A stretch of DNA of 64,000 nt from Lumnitzera littorea (GCA_024138015.1 JAMXBB010000007.1:88592703-88656702); one strand, 5' to 3'; counted from the first letter of the stretch, positions 34,304 to 47,100 are shown. The notes: generated from the letters alone by a model not told the origin. A program made the numbers and translations.

Positions 34304-37300
34304 TATGAGCCCTTAAAATCGTTTTTAGGATAAACGTATTCATATTTAAGGTCTCTAGGGAAAAATAATCCGATTAAGTTTAAATTTTACAACTAAGTAA
34401 GAAAAGCTACTTAAAGTGACCCAACAAAGTTAGATTTAAAAAATAATATCATAAAAACCTAATTTTAACCTTAAAAACACAATTATTCAAAATAGTGTAA
34501 AACTCTTCAGAACCCTTAAAACCAAACCTAAAACGCAATAAAGACTTAAAGATAGGTTATTTAAGTTGTAAAAAAAGAATAATATAGCATAATATACTAT
34601 ATGAATATAGGTATGTTTTGATGAATATACTCAATATATATAATAAATATACTTGTAAATTAACTTAAAATTATACAATTATACGTAATAAGCAATAAAT
34701 TTGAAAAAATTAAATAGGAAGAATATCATAAAAATAAAAGACATGCTAGGAACATGATTACATGTATATAAGTACTCATTACATGCAATATATATATAGT
34801 ATATATACCCGAATATTAACAAAATAATTAAATATTAACATAAAATATCAAAATACCTTAAAATATCATCTAAAAAAATATAAAAAATAGGAAAAACAAC
34901 TTGGATTCACTAGAAAATGATATGGAGCAACTTAAAAAGAATAAGCAGTTGCATTAAAAGCAAATAAATAAAAAAATGACACCTATTACTTGTAATTTTC
35001 TTAAAATAATAACTAAATAAATAAAAAATAATTACTTAATGGTTAAGAAAAAATTACAATTGACCTAAACTACTAAATAAGACTATTAGGATCAGATTAT
35101 ACACTCTAGACATTTAAGACATTTCAAGAAAAATTAGAAGAAATTAGGAAAAAAATAGAAAAAACAAGAGAGAAAGTTACATCCTTCCAATTCCTAACCC
35201 AACTAACCACCTGACAACAAACCTCACCAGCCAACAATAATCCACCCACAACCTAACTCCACTAACACACTCCTATCAATTGTTAGCTACTATAGCTCCA
35301 ACAAAAGGTTAGTTAAATTCTTGCCCTGTTTTTCATATATTTTCTAAAAATAATAAATAATTCTAGAAAATTATAAAAAAATTAATTCTGTAGCTATTTT
35401 AAGTATAATTTCATGATGTAATTTTATTTTTTCAAAATTATGAATATTTTATAAACTTGCTTAATAAATATACTATTCACTCAAATTTTGACTTTTAAAA
35501 TAAATGTAATAAATGATGTTATTTCAAGCTCACAATTTTTATATAGAATACATATTACTTATAGTTTATTGCTATGTAGCCCAATTTCGATTTTATATAT
35601 ATTTAGCATTTGTTGTATTTTTAGGCCCTAAAAATAGTAAAAAATAGGGTAATTTGTGAATTAAATTGATTTTAGGTGAAATAATTAATAAAATTAAGAT
35701 CCAATTAGTCTTAGATGTTCATAATGATGTCAAGACAAGTTGAAATTAACTTGGTATAAAAATCATATTATTTGCTCAATTAACTGTGATTTAAGTAATT
35801 TTATGTATATAAGCCATAAACTCAATTGAATGAAACAAGTTACTAATTGAGCTCTATATATTTTTTTGACTCTATAGGAATTTTTGTAAGATTATTTGAT
35901 GACCCGTGCTATTTATTATGAAATTTCTTAAGTAAATTGCTTAAATTTAATGATCAAGATGTATGATTAATAGTAATTGATTAAAACATATTAATTGTTT
36001 GATTAAATCATGCTTGAACATAACTTGATCAATTAGGATTATTCATTGTTATATTTCATACTATTATAGACATCAAGTTATGATATATACATGCTAGGAT
36101 TCAATAATGTTTGATTTATCATATTTTATCCAAAAAAAATTATGTAACAATATATTTTATTTACATAATATGATATCAATGTAGTATTATTTGATATATA
36201 GCTTTACCTATGTATTAGGATTAGAAATACCCCTTAGGAATTATCTTTTGAATAAAATCTATAACCTATATTGTTGAGTTTGGATGAATTCTATGATACC
36301 GACCTTATTACGATTAATTAACTTTAGATAATTTAATATAGCTTAATAATAACATAAAGTATATGTGTATGTAATGTATAGGTATAACATAATATATACA
36401 CACACTACTCTATTGAATAGTTGGATAAATAATATCTTAACTAAGTACTAGATAAAACCTTAACATTTTCATAAATCTTACAAAAACTAAATACGAGCTT
36501 TGGTATATATAGGATTTCCAAGCGAGTGAAGTATTGACGTTCCAAACTTATGGACTGAGCTTCAATATAAGTAAGTGGAATTTGTGGAGACTGGAGTATA
36601 TACTTGCTTGTGGTTATAAGTAGTGGTTTGTGTGCATGCTATGTCAGTGCTTGGTCAACTAAAATGCTAATTGGTAGTTGAGCTATATATTATGCTATGT
36701 TGTTTGACCTTATTTAATATGCTGCGAATCGGTTGATCACGCTTGACCTGACTAATTGAAACTCAAACTAAATCTATAAATGGACATGCATTGCATCCCA
36801 CTAAGGGACGGTTAGGTTTCTTCGGCTAAATTTTGACACCTTCAACAAGGTTGTAATGATCTAGCCTTTTCCCATCCTTAGTCCAATTAAGTGACAAGAG
36901 AAGAGGTCATGACATGGTTAGAGGCATTAGGTCGAAAGTAGTCATGAGCGGAACGAGAGCTTCCATTACATAAGCCCAGAACTAGCCATGGGAGGGCCCC
37001 ATGACCTTTATGATTGGCATTGTAGCCATCATATTGCAACTCTTCAACCCGGGTTAAAGCATGTAAAATTTCTCTAACCTCATAACAAATTGGATAATGT
37101 CATGCAAATGATACATTGCTTGTTTATGCATTGCATGTAATAATTACTTAATAACTTAGTTGTACTGTTCCATTTGTATATGCCTTTTACCTCTCGCCCC
37201 TTACTAAGGTGTGGTTTACTCACTCCCCTATAGATTTGCTTATAGGATTTAAGTAATCATACCGTGTGACAATCACCTCTAGGTGTACAAAAAGGGTGTT

Positions 37301-37644
37301 TTTGGGCTTGAGTGAGGCGATACTGTTAAGGACTATATTTTGGAACTTTTTGGTTTCTATGAGATCAATTAGGTCATCTTTGCAATCTAGTTGAATTCCT
37401 AGTTTTGAGTTGTATTTCATACTTATGTACTATTATAAATACTCTATACTTAATCTTATTGTAAATACAAGTTATTATAAATATAAATGTCAATATATCC
37501 GTAGAACTATGAATGTTTCAAAATGGTTTGTCGTATGAGCCTTATGTATATCAAGGTTATGTTAGTGACTAAGTGGAGAATTTCTAGCATAAAATTAATA
37601 TACACAACAAACTATTATGAACTGACAACATTCAGGGGGTGACA
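34304..37644 (+). repeat. Element A 5' LTR
   Basis: It starts TATGAGCCC (mutated from TGTGAGCCCC) and ends GGGGGTGACA. It aligns end to end with the 3' LTR, with frequent substitutions and small indels, and with the solo LTR at 3383-6338 in the distal third. Confidence 0.92.
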
Positions 37645-37653
37645 ATTCTTGAT

Positions 37654-37665
37654 TGGTATCAAAGC
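37654..37665 (+). other. Element A primer-binding site (initiator tRNA-Met)
   Basis: TGGTATCAAAGC lies nine bases after the 5' LTR. It differs by one base from the TGGTATCAGAGC complementary to the 3' end of plant initiator tRNA-Met, the usual primer of plant Ty3/gypsy elements. Confidence 0.88.
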
Positions 37666-37871
37666 ATCGTTCATAGGACCCGTCTCTAAAGCATATAAGT
37701 TAAAATTTGTTAAATCATATAAGACAAGTGAATGTAGGTAGTAAATGGCTAATAAAAGCTTTAGATGTAGAATATATATATATATATATAAATGTATGAT
37801 TAGTAATACATAGGAATGAATATATGATTACTTGAACTTTTTAATGTACTGATTGTTGTTTTATTTAACAG

Positions 37872-38789
37872 AATCATAAAACTTTACTTTGGAATGCTTA
37901 GGTGACTTTTGAATGGAATGGGGGAGAAACTCCTATAGATTATAGGATTAAAATGCAATATTTACTCTTGCACATGGCTGACTGGCACATGTTTGTAACT
38001 ATAGATGATATCATTGACAACTATTTTAGGAGATTATCCTATAGTTTGTAGGATCACTACTACCTTATGATCTTCGGGTTAGAACATCACTATGATCAAT
38101 ATATCGCGATTGTAGCTTTTGAGGATTCATATTTGTAGATACTGGTGATAGTATCTATGATGATGCTTATCTTATACTTACTAGCTAGAATTGAACTAAG
38201 TCAACCTTATCGTATAGGTTTTGACCAAGCCCCTCCAGGAATATTTCATATCTTTAGGTTATATCCAGAGGGAATTGTGGACTGGTTCCTTCGATCACCC
38301 TATCCCTTACTTGAGGAGTACGATGCATCGCTTAATCTATTTAACCCTAATGAAGATGTAATAAAAGTAGTTCCCCAAGGTGAACTGGCTGATGAACCTA
38401 TAGAAAATCCTATGAACAATGAACCTGTAGAGCTAGCAGACGATCCATAGGAGGAGGACCCTGAAGAGGACTTACCAAACGATTCGAACGAGGCACCAGC
38501 TTAAGATGTAGCTAATGAAGAATAAGTAAGCCATAATAATGCGCAAGAAGTTGTAGTAATACCTAATACCTTAATAATCATACAAATCAATTTAGGTAAT
38601 GAGATCAATGATGAGACAGACAATAGGTCTAGCACTATAAGGTGAGATGTAAATTAGGTTCCTTTAGAAGACTTATTGACTTTCATTAGTTCTGGTGATG
38701 CCAATAACTAGTAGATCATTGGTATGACGCAACTAGCAATAAGAAGGATAATAGATAGTAGAATTCTTAATGTCTTAGGCAAATTTTGA
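37872..38789 (+). pseudogene. Extra ORF upstream of gag in element A, decayed, about 305 codons
   Basis: One frame stays readable for 918 bases, broken only by substitution stops that replace plausible Trp, Gln or Arg codons. Readable pieces include EWNGGETPIDYRIKMQYLL, ADWHMFVTIDDIIDNYFRRL, HHYDQYIAIVAFEDSYL, then FDQAPPGIFHIFRLYPEG and DWFLRSPYPLLEEYDASLN. A long acidic tail follows (EEDPEEDLPNDSNEAPA). A pyrimidine tract and AACAG just before 37,872 could be a splice acceptor. I recognise no family, and it is not gag, which begins later. Element B keeps the end of the same ORF (NWFPLEG against N-stop-VPLED here). It may be an accessory protein or a captured host gene. Confidence 0.7.
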
Positions 38790-39126
38790 TGTACCCTATT
38801 TCTTTTTAACGTAACCTGACATTTTGATGTACTTCTACTTTTCTTATGTTTTCGGTTTCCAGATTAGATGTATAGGTTTAGTATATGTAATCTTTTATAC
38901 CAAGAGTTGTAAATGTCGAGTTTGTACAAATCTTTTGTATGTAATCTTGTAAATATTGAGTTATACTTTTACTTTATCATCTATATATAGAAGCAGTATC
39001 AATGTATATCAAATATTATGTTATTAGTGGATTTGTAGTAATTAGTATCTTTTCATACTATGAATTAAGAATGGATATCTGCTAAATACATTGATCGTAT
39101 AATGTGTTAAGCAACATTCAGTAATT
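38790..39126 (+). other. Spacer between the extra ORF and gag in element A
   Basis: AT-rich with TATGTAATCTT and TTGTAAATATTGAG motifs resembling a plant 3'-UTR, which would fit a separate transcript for the extra ORF. No coding frame is seen. Confidence 0.4.
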
Positions 39127-40597
39127 ATGAATAATTGCATATTGTCCTTAACAAATGCACTTATGGGAAAAAATTATGAAATTGTAGGGTTAATAAAAAA
39201 TACTAACTTAGACATAAAATCATTACTGAAGCTGGAAATTGTAATAACAATCAAACTCAAGCTACCACAAGCCAAATACCACCACCAACTGCCCTTATTA
39301 GGAATAACTAACTAGAAATGGATAGCCACCCCCACCTTCCAACCAAACACTACCCCTACAGCTCTTACACCTACCACAACGGAGCTTATGCTCACAAATA
39401 TGTACATAATGATTCAGTAACAAGGTTCTTTGTTACAACATCTATTTACCAGGGGTAATCTAATAGATAAAAGACCTTAGGAGTTGGACCTTAGGAGAAA
39501 TAAGCTTTTGGATGCAAACCATCTACTTAACTTCATTGAGGCTAATTGGTATTTTAACGGAGACACTAGTAAGCCTATGGAAGTAGATGATTAGTTAGCT
39601 CAAATAAAGCACAATCTTATCGCTTTTCAAATACTAAATCATTAGAAAGTATCATATGGAATGTATATGTTAAGGGTACGAGCTTGCATTTGGTAGGATT
39701 CAAAAAATAGCTGACTTAGAGGACCGATTACTTGGAAAGTGTTTAAGGATGAATTTAGATAAGAATTCTTTTTAGAAAGTATTCAGTTGAAGATGCTTAA
39801 GGATTTATTTACCTTAAAGAAAAAGAACATTAGTGTAACCCAATATGAAACTATGTTTAACAAATTATTTCAGTACACACCATCCTTGTATAAAGATAAT
39901 GCACATTTGAAGAAAACTCTGTTTATCCGAGGATTTGATCCTGTAATGCAGTGTAGGCTTTAGGATTGTGATTTGCTTACCTATAATGATGTGATAAAGA
40001 AAGCTCGGAGATTGGAGAATAATTGCCTAAAAATGCTATCACAGCTAAATAGGAAAGTAAGCAGTGAATCTTAATCCATATTTCCTTTTAGAAGACCCTA
40101 TCCAGGTGCTAGTAGTTTAGGTCAACAAAAGAGACTAGCTGTCGTAGCAAGTAATCTCACTCAGCCTATGTGGATAAGGAATATTTATGATAGAAGTGGT
40201 AATGCAAGGTGTTGGAAGTATGGTGCTAGCCATTATCCTAAGCATTGTAAGCAACTAAAAGGAAAATGCTATATGTGTAGCGAAGAAAGTCATATAGTTA
40301 GAAATTGTCCCGAGCTAAAGAATATTAAGTATGGATGATGTGGACAAAAGGGACATTTTGATCGCTATTGCCTACAGTTTGGCCAAAGTTCTAGGAAAAG
40401 GGAGAATACCACCCAATAGGTAGGAATTGGGAATGCAGGCAAATCTAGTGCAACCACTACTCTTACAAGGGTATTTGCTATTGAGAGTGAGGATGAAGTG
40501 GAGGAATTTGATGACTTACTGGATAGCTATTATGGAGATGATGAACTAGAAGAATTTATGAACCTGGAGGATGGAATAGACAAAGGATTGGTGATAG
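39127..40597 (+). pseudogene. Element A gag, with three zinc-knuckle boxes
   Basis: The frame opens at the ATG at 39,127, though the true start could be later. It passes a Pro/Thr-rich segment to the gag core: FIEANWYFNGDTSKPMEV, CIWWDSKNS, ITWKVFKDEFR, VTQYETMFNKLFQY and FIRGFDPVMQCRL. Then come three knuckles. The first is CWKYGASHYPKHC (about 40,209-40,248; CX2CX3HX4C with the second Cys now Tyr). The second is CYMCSEESHIVRNC (canonical CX2CX4HX4C). The third is CGQKGHFDRYC, its first Cys lost. The tail is acidic (EDEVEEFDDLLDSYYGDDEL). Gag forms the particle and packages RNA. Multiple stops make it dead. Confidence 0.88.
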
Positions 40598-40758
40598 GTA
40601 TGTAACTTATCCTAGACTTTAATTTTGATTTATAATATGATCAATATGGAATGATTTGCACTTTGGGAGATGCATACTTTTGAAATCACAAATTGATTAA
40701 GTGTATGATGATATTGTTTGGATGAATTTTAAATGACTAAGATAGTTGCATATTTTAG
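40598..40758 (+). other. Intron-like spacer between gag and protease in element A
   Basis: It starts GTATGT right after ...GTGATAG and ends TATTTTAG before GAGAAATA, 161 bases of AT-rich, stop-rich sequence. Removing it joins gag to the protease frame without a shift (L-V-I-G-E-I, then into LFDTGAS). Element B has the same donor at the equivalent place (62,306). Splicing is inferred. Confidence 0.5.
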
Positions 40759-43700
40759 GAGAAATATAAATAAACGAACAACTTGCCTTTGCCCTATTCG
40801 ATACAGGAGCATCATATTCCTTTGCTAGTCAAAACTTTATATTAGGGAATGGAATTGATGTAATTGAAGTAGATATAACCCATCAAATTAGAACTTCTAC
40901 CAAAGAAAAAGTGTCAACTTGAAAGGTTGTAGATAATGGCCAAATTAAGATATAAGAGGCTAAGTTCCCAATTCATTTAATATTATTACCTCTACAAGGT
41001 TATGATATTATTGTTGGAATTGATTGGTTATCAAAACATAACGCAAAGGTGGATTGTCAATGTAAGAGTATTAGTTTGAATGAAGGAAGCCTGATATTTC
41101 AAGAGAAAGGGAGCAAAGGTAAAACCACCAGGTCAACAATTATTGAAGCTAATGAGAATGTTAGGGAAAATGAAGGGAACTGGCAGTTTTGTTAGATTTT
41201 TGCAATAGAAGAGAAGAAGGAAACTTCAAAAATATCTAATATACCTATTGTATGCGAGTTTTTAGATGTATTTCTTGAAGATCTATCTAGATTAGCTTCG
41301 CATAGGGAGTTAGATTTCACTATTAAATTAGTGCCTAAGATGGAACCTATATCTAAGATGTTATATCAGATGGCACCAACTAAGCTTCAAGAGTTAAAGA
41401 AGCAACTGCAAGAACTCCTAGATAAGGGTTTTATTAGACCAAGCATATCCCCATGAGGAGCCCTTATGTTGTTTGTGAAAAAGAAAGATGGTACATTGAG
41501 ATTACATATCAATTATAAGGAGATTAACAAAGTCACTATTAAGAATAAATATCCATGAGCGATTATATTTTCGTAAATCGATTTTAAGTCGAGATATCAT
41601 CAACTCAAGGTGAAACCTGAAAAAGTCCCTAAAGCTGCTTCTCATACATGATATGAGCATTATGAATTTCAGGTTATACCATTTAGATTAACTAATGCTC
41701 CAACAGTATTTATGGACTTGATGAATAGGATATAGTATATTTGGATAAATTTGTGGTTGTTTTCATTGATGATATATTGATATATTCTAGAAGTAAGGAA
41801 GAACACACTAAGCACTTGCGATTAGCCTTACAAAAGTTAAGAGAGAATAAGTTGTATGGAAAGTCATTTAAATATGAATTCTGGTTAGACAAGATCTCAT
41901 CCTTAGGTCATGTTATGTTTAGAGAAAGAATCTTGGTAGACCTAGAGAAGATCAAATCTATAACTGAGTAGAAGCAATAAACAACTATCATAGAAATTCA
42001 AAGTTTCCTTAGATTGGTTGGCTATTATAAACGATTTATAAATGACTTCTCAAAGATAGCTAAGCCTTTAACTCACTTAACTCAAAAAGAAGTAAAGTTT
42101 GAATAGGATGAAGAATGTGAAAGAAGTTTCCAGAATCTTAAGGATGAACTAATTAAGGCCCCAATACTGACATTGTCGGACTTAAGCAAGCCATATAGTA
42201 TATACAGTAATGCTTCACATAATGGGTTAGGATGTGTTTTGATGCAAGATGAAATAGTTATAGCATACACATTATGACAATTGAGACTACATGAGAAGAA
42301 TTACCTTACTCATGATCTTCAATTGGCTGCAATAGTCTTTGCACAAAAAATTTGAAGACATTACATATATAGGCAACATTATGAGATATATACTAACCAT
42401 AAGAGTCTAAAATACCTTTTCACTTAAAAAGAATTGAATTTACAGCAACGGAGATGGTTAGAATTGATTAAAGATTATGATTTAACCATCAATTATCACC
42501 CTGAAAAAGCTAATGTGGTAGCTAATGCACTTAGTCGCCGAAACTATGGATAAGTTATATCTTATCTCACTACATAATAGGAGTTGATCCAAGAGTTTGA
42601 AAAGTTGGAAATAGGATTCAAGTGGCATGACCCTAATATGTGTTTGATGAATTTAACAATCCAACCAACTTTGCTTGATAGAATCAAAGAGTTATAAGAT
42701 GAAGATGAAGAATTAAAGCTAATCAAGTTTAGATTAGTGCATAAAGAGGAATTACATGTCTTCAAGATAGATGAAATAGGGGTACTAAGAATTAAAGGAC
42801 AAATCTGTGTACCCTAAGTTCTTGATTTAAAAAGAGAGATAATGGATGAAGCACATACTTTTGGGTATACATTGCATCCAAGTGGAAACAAAATATACCA
42901 AGACTTGAAGTATACTTTTTGGTGGCCAGGGATGAAGAGAGATGTGGCATAATTTGTTATGAAATGTACAATGTGCTAGTAAGTTAAAGTCAAGCACCAG
43001 AGACTAAGAGGCACATTATAACCCTTAAAAGTACCATAATGAAAGTAGGACCACATTACAGGAGATTTTGTTATTACCTTCCCTAAAACATGAGCAAGAC
43101 ATGATTCAATATGGGTGATTGTTGATAGATTGATCAAATGAACCTAACTTATATGTATAAGAGATTGTTAAACTACATAGAGTACTACTCAGTGTAGTTT
43201 CTAATAGGGACACTTGATTCATGTCTAAATTTTAGGAAAGCTTATATTAAGCCCTAGGTACTAAATTGAAGTTCAATACTCAATATCATCCCCAATCGGA
43301 TGGGTAATCTAAAAGGATTATTCAAACTTTAGAGGATATGTTGATAGAATGTGCATTAGAATTTAGTGGAGAATGGGATAGACATTTACCATTAGTAGAG
43401 TTCGCTTATAATAATAGTTATCAAGCAACCATACAAATGGCCCTATATGAAGCTTTGTACAAGCGAAAATGTCAATCTCCTTTGTATTGGGAAAGTGAAG
43501 AGTATGTGGTACTAGGACCTGACCTGATATCTCAAATAAATGAGAAAGTATAGATAATTCGACAGAGGGGAAAGGAAGCCTAAGATGGATATGGCAAATA
43601 TGAAAAGAAGACCATTAGAATTTGAAATTGGAGATCATGTATATGTAAAGATAAGCCCATTTAAAGGACTTAAGTAAGTCGAATATAAAGGGAAATTGAG

Positions 43701-44058
43701 CCCAAGATATATAAGACCCTTTGTAATACTAGAGGAAGTGAGCAAAGTATTGTATCAACTTACCTTACCACTAAGCCTATCTTGATATCATGATGTATTC
43801 CATGTCTCGATGTTGAGGAAATTTGTCAAGAACCTTAAAGCAATAATGGAATTGAAACCTGTAGAGTTTCGAGAAAATTTGACTTTTGAAGACAAACCTA
43901 TCAAAATACTGGATAATTGAGTTTAGAAGTTAAGAAACAAAAAATTGGAGTACGTTAAGGTATAGTGGGGTAGCGGTTCAAAAGGAGAAGCAACTTGGGA
44001 ACTAAGAGCTAAGATAGAGGTGAAGTATTCATGGCTCTTTGAAATCACAAGTCAGTGA
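40759..44058 (+). pseudogene. Element A pol: protease, RT, RNase H, integrase, chromodomain
   Basis: Protease starts near 40,780 with ALFDTGAS, then GYDIIVGIDWLSKHNAKVDC. RT runs about 41,300-42,000: KELDKGFI-type GFIRP, KKKDGTLRLHINY, YHQLKV, then FIDDILIYSR at about 41,760 (the catalytic DD pair is kept). A frameshift lies just before it. RNase H near 42,200 has N for the first catalytic D (SNASHNGLGCVLMQD). The integrase zinc finger is at about 42,850-42,990 (GYTLHPSGNKIYQDLKY, WWPGMKRDV), and the core is heavily damaged until QTLEDMLIECALEF and VEFAYNNSYQA (43,320-43,430). The GPY-like end FHVSMLRKFVK precedes a chromodomain (KLRNKKLEYVKV, ATWELRAKIEVKYSWLFE). More than a dozen stops show it is inactive. 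Confidence 0.9.
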
Positions 44059-44143
44059 TCTTTTGTTGTAAATCTAAATTATCTTGCAAGTATTTGACTC
44101 TATGATTCTAGTTACGAGAATTTTTGAGGAAAAATCTTTTTCT

Positions 44144-44158
44144 AAGATGAGGTGAAAA
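44144..44158 (+). other. Element A polypurine tract
   Basis: AGATGAGGTGAAAAT directly precedes the 3' LTR. It is the purine-rich primer position for plus-strand DNA synthesis and is slightly mutated. Confidence 0.6.
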
Positions 44159-47100
44159 TGTGAGCCCCAAAAATAGTTTTTAGGACAACTGTTTTCGAAT
44201 TTAGGGCCTCCAAAGAAAACTAATTCAATTAATTCCAAACTTTATAACTAAGTTAGAAAAATTAGTTGAAGTGGCTTAGTAAAGTTACATTTTAAAAATA
44301 ATGTCCTAAAAACCTAATTTTAGTCTTAGAAACACAATTATTCAAAATAGTGTAAAACTTGTTGAATCCTTGAAACCAAGCCAAACATGCAATGAGGACT
44401 TAAAGATAGGTTATTTAAGTTATAAAAAGGAATAATATAATATAATATACTATATGAATATAGGTGTATTTTTATGAATATACCCGTAATATATAATAAA
44501 TATAACTGTAAATTAATCCGAAATTATATAATTATATATAATAAGCAATAAATTTGCAAAAATTAATAGGAAGAATGTTATAAAAATAGAAGACATGCTA
44601 GAAACATGATTCAATGTATATAAGTACTCATACACATAATAGATATATATAGTATATATATCTGAATGTTAATAAAATCATTAAATATTAACATAAAATA
44701 CCAAAATACCCTAAAATATCATCTAAAAAATATATTAAAAAAAAGTAAAATGAATTGGATTCACTAGAAAATGACATGGAGCAACTTAAAAAGAATAATC
44801 AACTGCATCAAAAGCAAATAAATAAAAAAATGACACCTCCTACTTGTAATTTTCTTAGAATAATAACTAAATAAATAAAAAATAATTACTTAATGGTTAA
44901 GAAAAAATTACAACTGACTTAAACTACTATAAGTAGGATTCTTAGGATTAGATTATACACTTTAGACATTTAGGACGTTTCAAGAAAAATTAGAAAAAAC
45001 TAAGAAAAAAATAGAAAAAACAAGGAAAAAATAGAAAAAATAGGAGAGTAAGTTACACACTTTTAGTTCCCATCCTAACCAACCACCTGACAACGAACCC
45101 TACTAGCCATTAGCTATTGTAGCTCCGGCGAATGGTTAGTCAAATTCTTGTCCTATTTTTCATATATTTTCTAAAAATATTAAATAATTCTAGAAAATTA
45201 TGAAAAATTAATTCCTAGGCTATTTTGGGTATAATTTCATGATGTAATTTTATTTTTGAAAAATTATGAATATTTTATATACTTGCTAACAAATATACTA
45301 TTCACCTAAATTTTAATTTTTAAATAAATGTACTAAATGATATTGTTTTAAGCTCAAAATTTTTCTATAGAGTACATATTACTTATAGTTTATTACTATG
45401 TAGCCCGATTTGGATTTTATATATATTTAGCATTTATTGTATTTTTAGGCCCTAAAAATAGTCCAAAATAGGGTAACTTATGAATTAAATTGATTTTCAG
45501 TAATAATTAATGAAATTAGGATCCAATTAGTCCTAAATGTTCATAATGATGTCAAGATAGGTTAAAATTAATTTAGTGTAAAAAGCATATTGTTTGCTCA
45601 ATTAACTGTGATTTAAGTAATTTTATGTATATAGGCGATAAACCCAATTGCATGAAACAAGTTACTAATTAAGTTCTATATATTTTTCTAAGTTTATAGG
45701 AATTTTTGTAGAATTATATGATGACCCGTGCTATTTATAATGAATTTTATTAGGTAAATGGCTTAAATTTAATGATCAAGATGTATGATTAATAGTAATT
45801 GATTAAAACATGTTAATTATTTGATTAAATCATGCTTAAACATACCCTAACTAGTTAAGATTATTCATTGTTATATTTCACACTATTGTAGACATCAAGT
45901 TATGATATATACATGCTAGGATTTAATAATATTTGATTTATCATATTTTATCCAAAAAAATTATGTAACAATATATTTTATTTACATAATACGATATTAA
46001 TGTGGTATTACTTGCTATATACCTTTACCTATGTACTAGGATTAGAAATATCCTTTAAGAATTATCTTTTGAATAAAATTCGTAACCTGTATTGTCGAGT
46101 TTGGATAAACTCTACAATACTAACCTTATTGTGATTAAGTAACTTTAGATAATTTAATATAGCTTAATAATAACATAAAGTATATGTGTATGTACGTGTG
46201 TGTGTGTGTGTACATGCATGCGCACACGTGTATGCATACGTATGTGTATGTGCGTGCGTATATGCGTGTGTGTATACGTATAACAATATATATACACACA
46301 CTACTCTATTGAATAGCTAGATAAATGATATCTCAACTAAGTACTAGATAAAACGTTAACATGTTTGTTAATTGTACAAAAACTAAATATGAGCTTTGGT
46401 ATATATAGGACCTCTAAGTATGTGAAGCATTGACATTTCAAACTTGTGGAGTGAGCTTTAGTAGAAGTAAGTGGGATTTGTGGAGATTAGAGTATATGCT
46501 TGCTTGTGGTTGTAAGTAGTGATTTATGCACATGTTATGTCTGTGCTTGGTTACTGAAATGCTGATCGGTAGTTAAGCTATATGTTACTTTACGTTGTTT
46601 AACCTTATTTAGTGTGCTTCAAATTAGTTGATCACCCTTGACCTGACTAATTGAAACCCAAACTAAAACTATAAATGGACATGCATTGCATCCTACTAAG
46701 GGATAGTTAGGTTTCTCCGACTATATTTGATGAGTTTGCAGTGACCTAGCCTTTCCCGATCCTTAATTGAACTAAGTGAAATGAGAGAAGGTTGTAGCAA
46801 GGTTGGGGGCATTGGGTCAAAGGTTATCACAGATAGAGTAGGAGTAAGAGTATCTATTGCATAAGCTCAGAATTAGCCGTAGGAGGGTCTCATGGCCTTT
46901 ATAATTGTCATTGTAGCCATCACATTACAACCCTTCAATCGAGGTTAGAGCAGGTGAAATTTTTCTAACCTTACGACAAATTGGATAACATCGTACTGAT
47001 AACACATTACATGTTTATGCATTGTATATAATAATTACTTGAAAACTTGGTTGTATTGTTCCACTTGTATATACTTTTTACCTCCTACCCTTTACTAAGT

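Noticed and set aside
37220..37420. Minus-strand ORFs in both LTRs (also 47,111-47,311)
   Set aside because: They are homologous because the LTRs are homologous. The orientation is antisense to the element and there is no sign of constraint.
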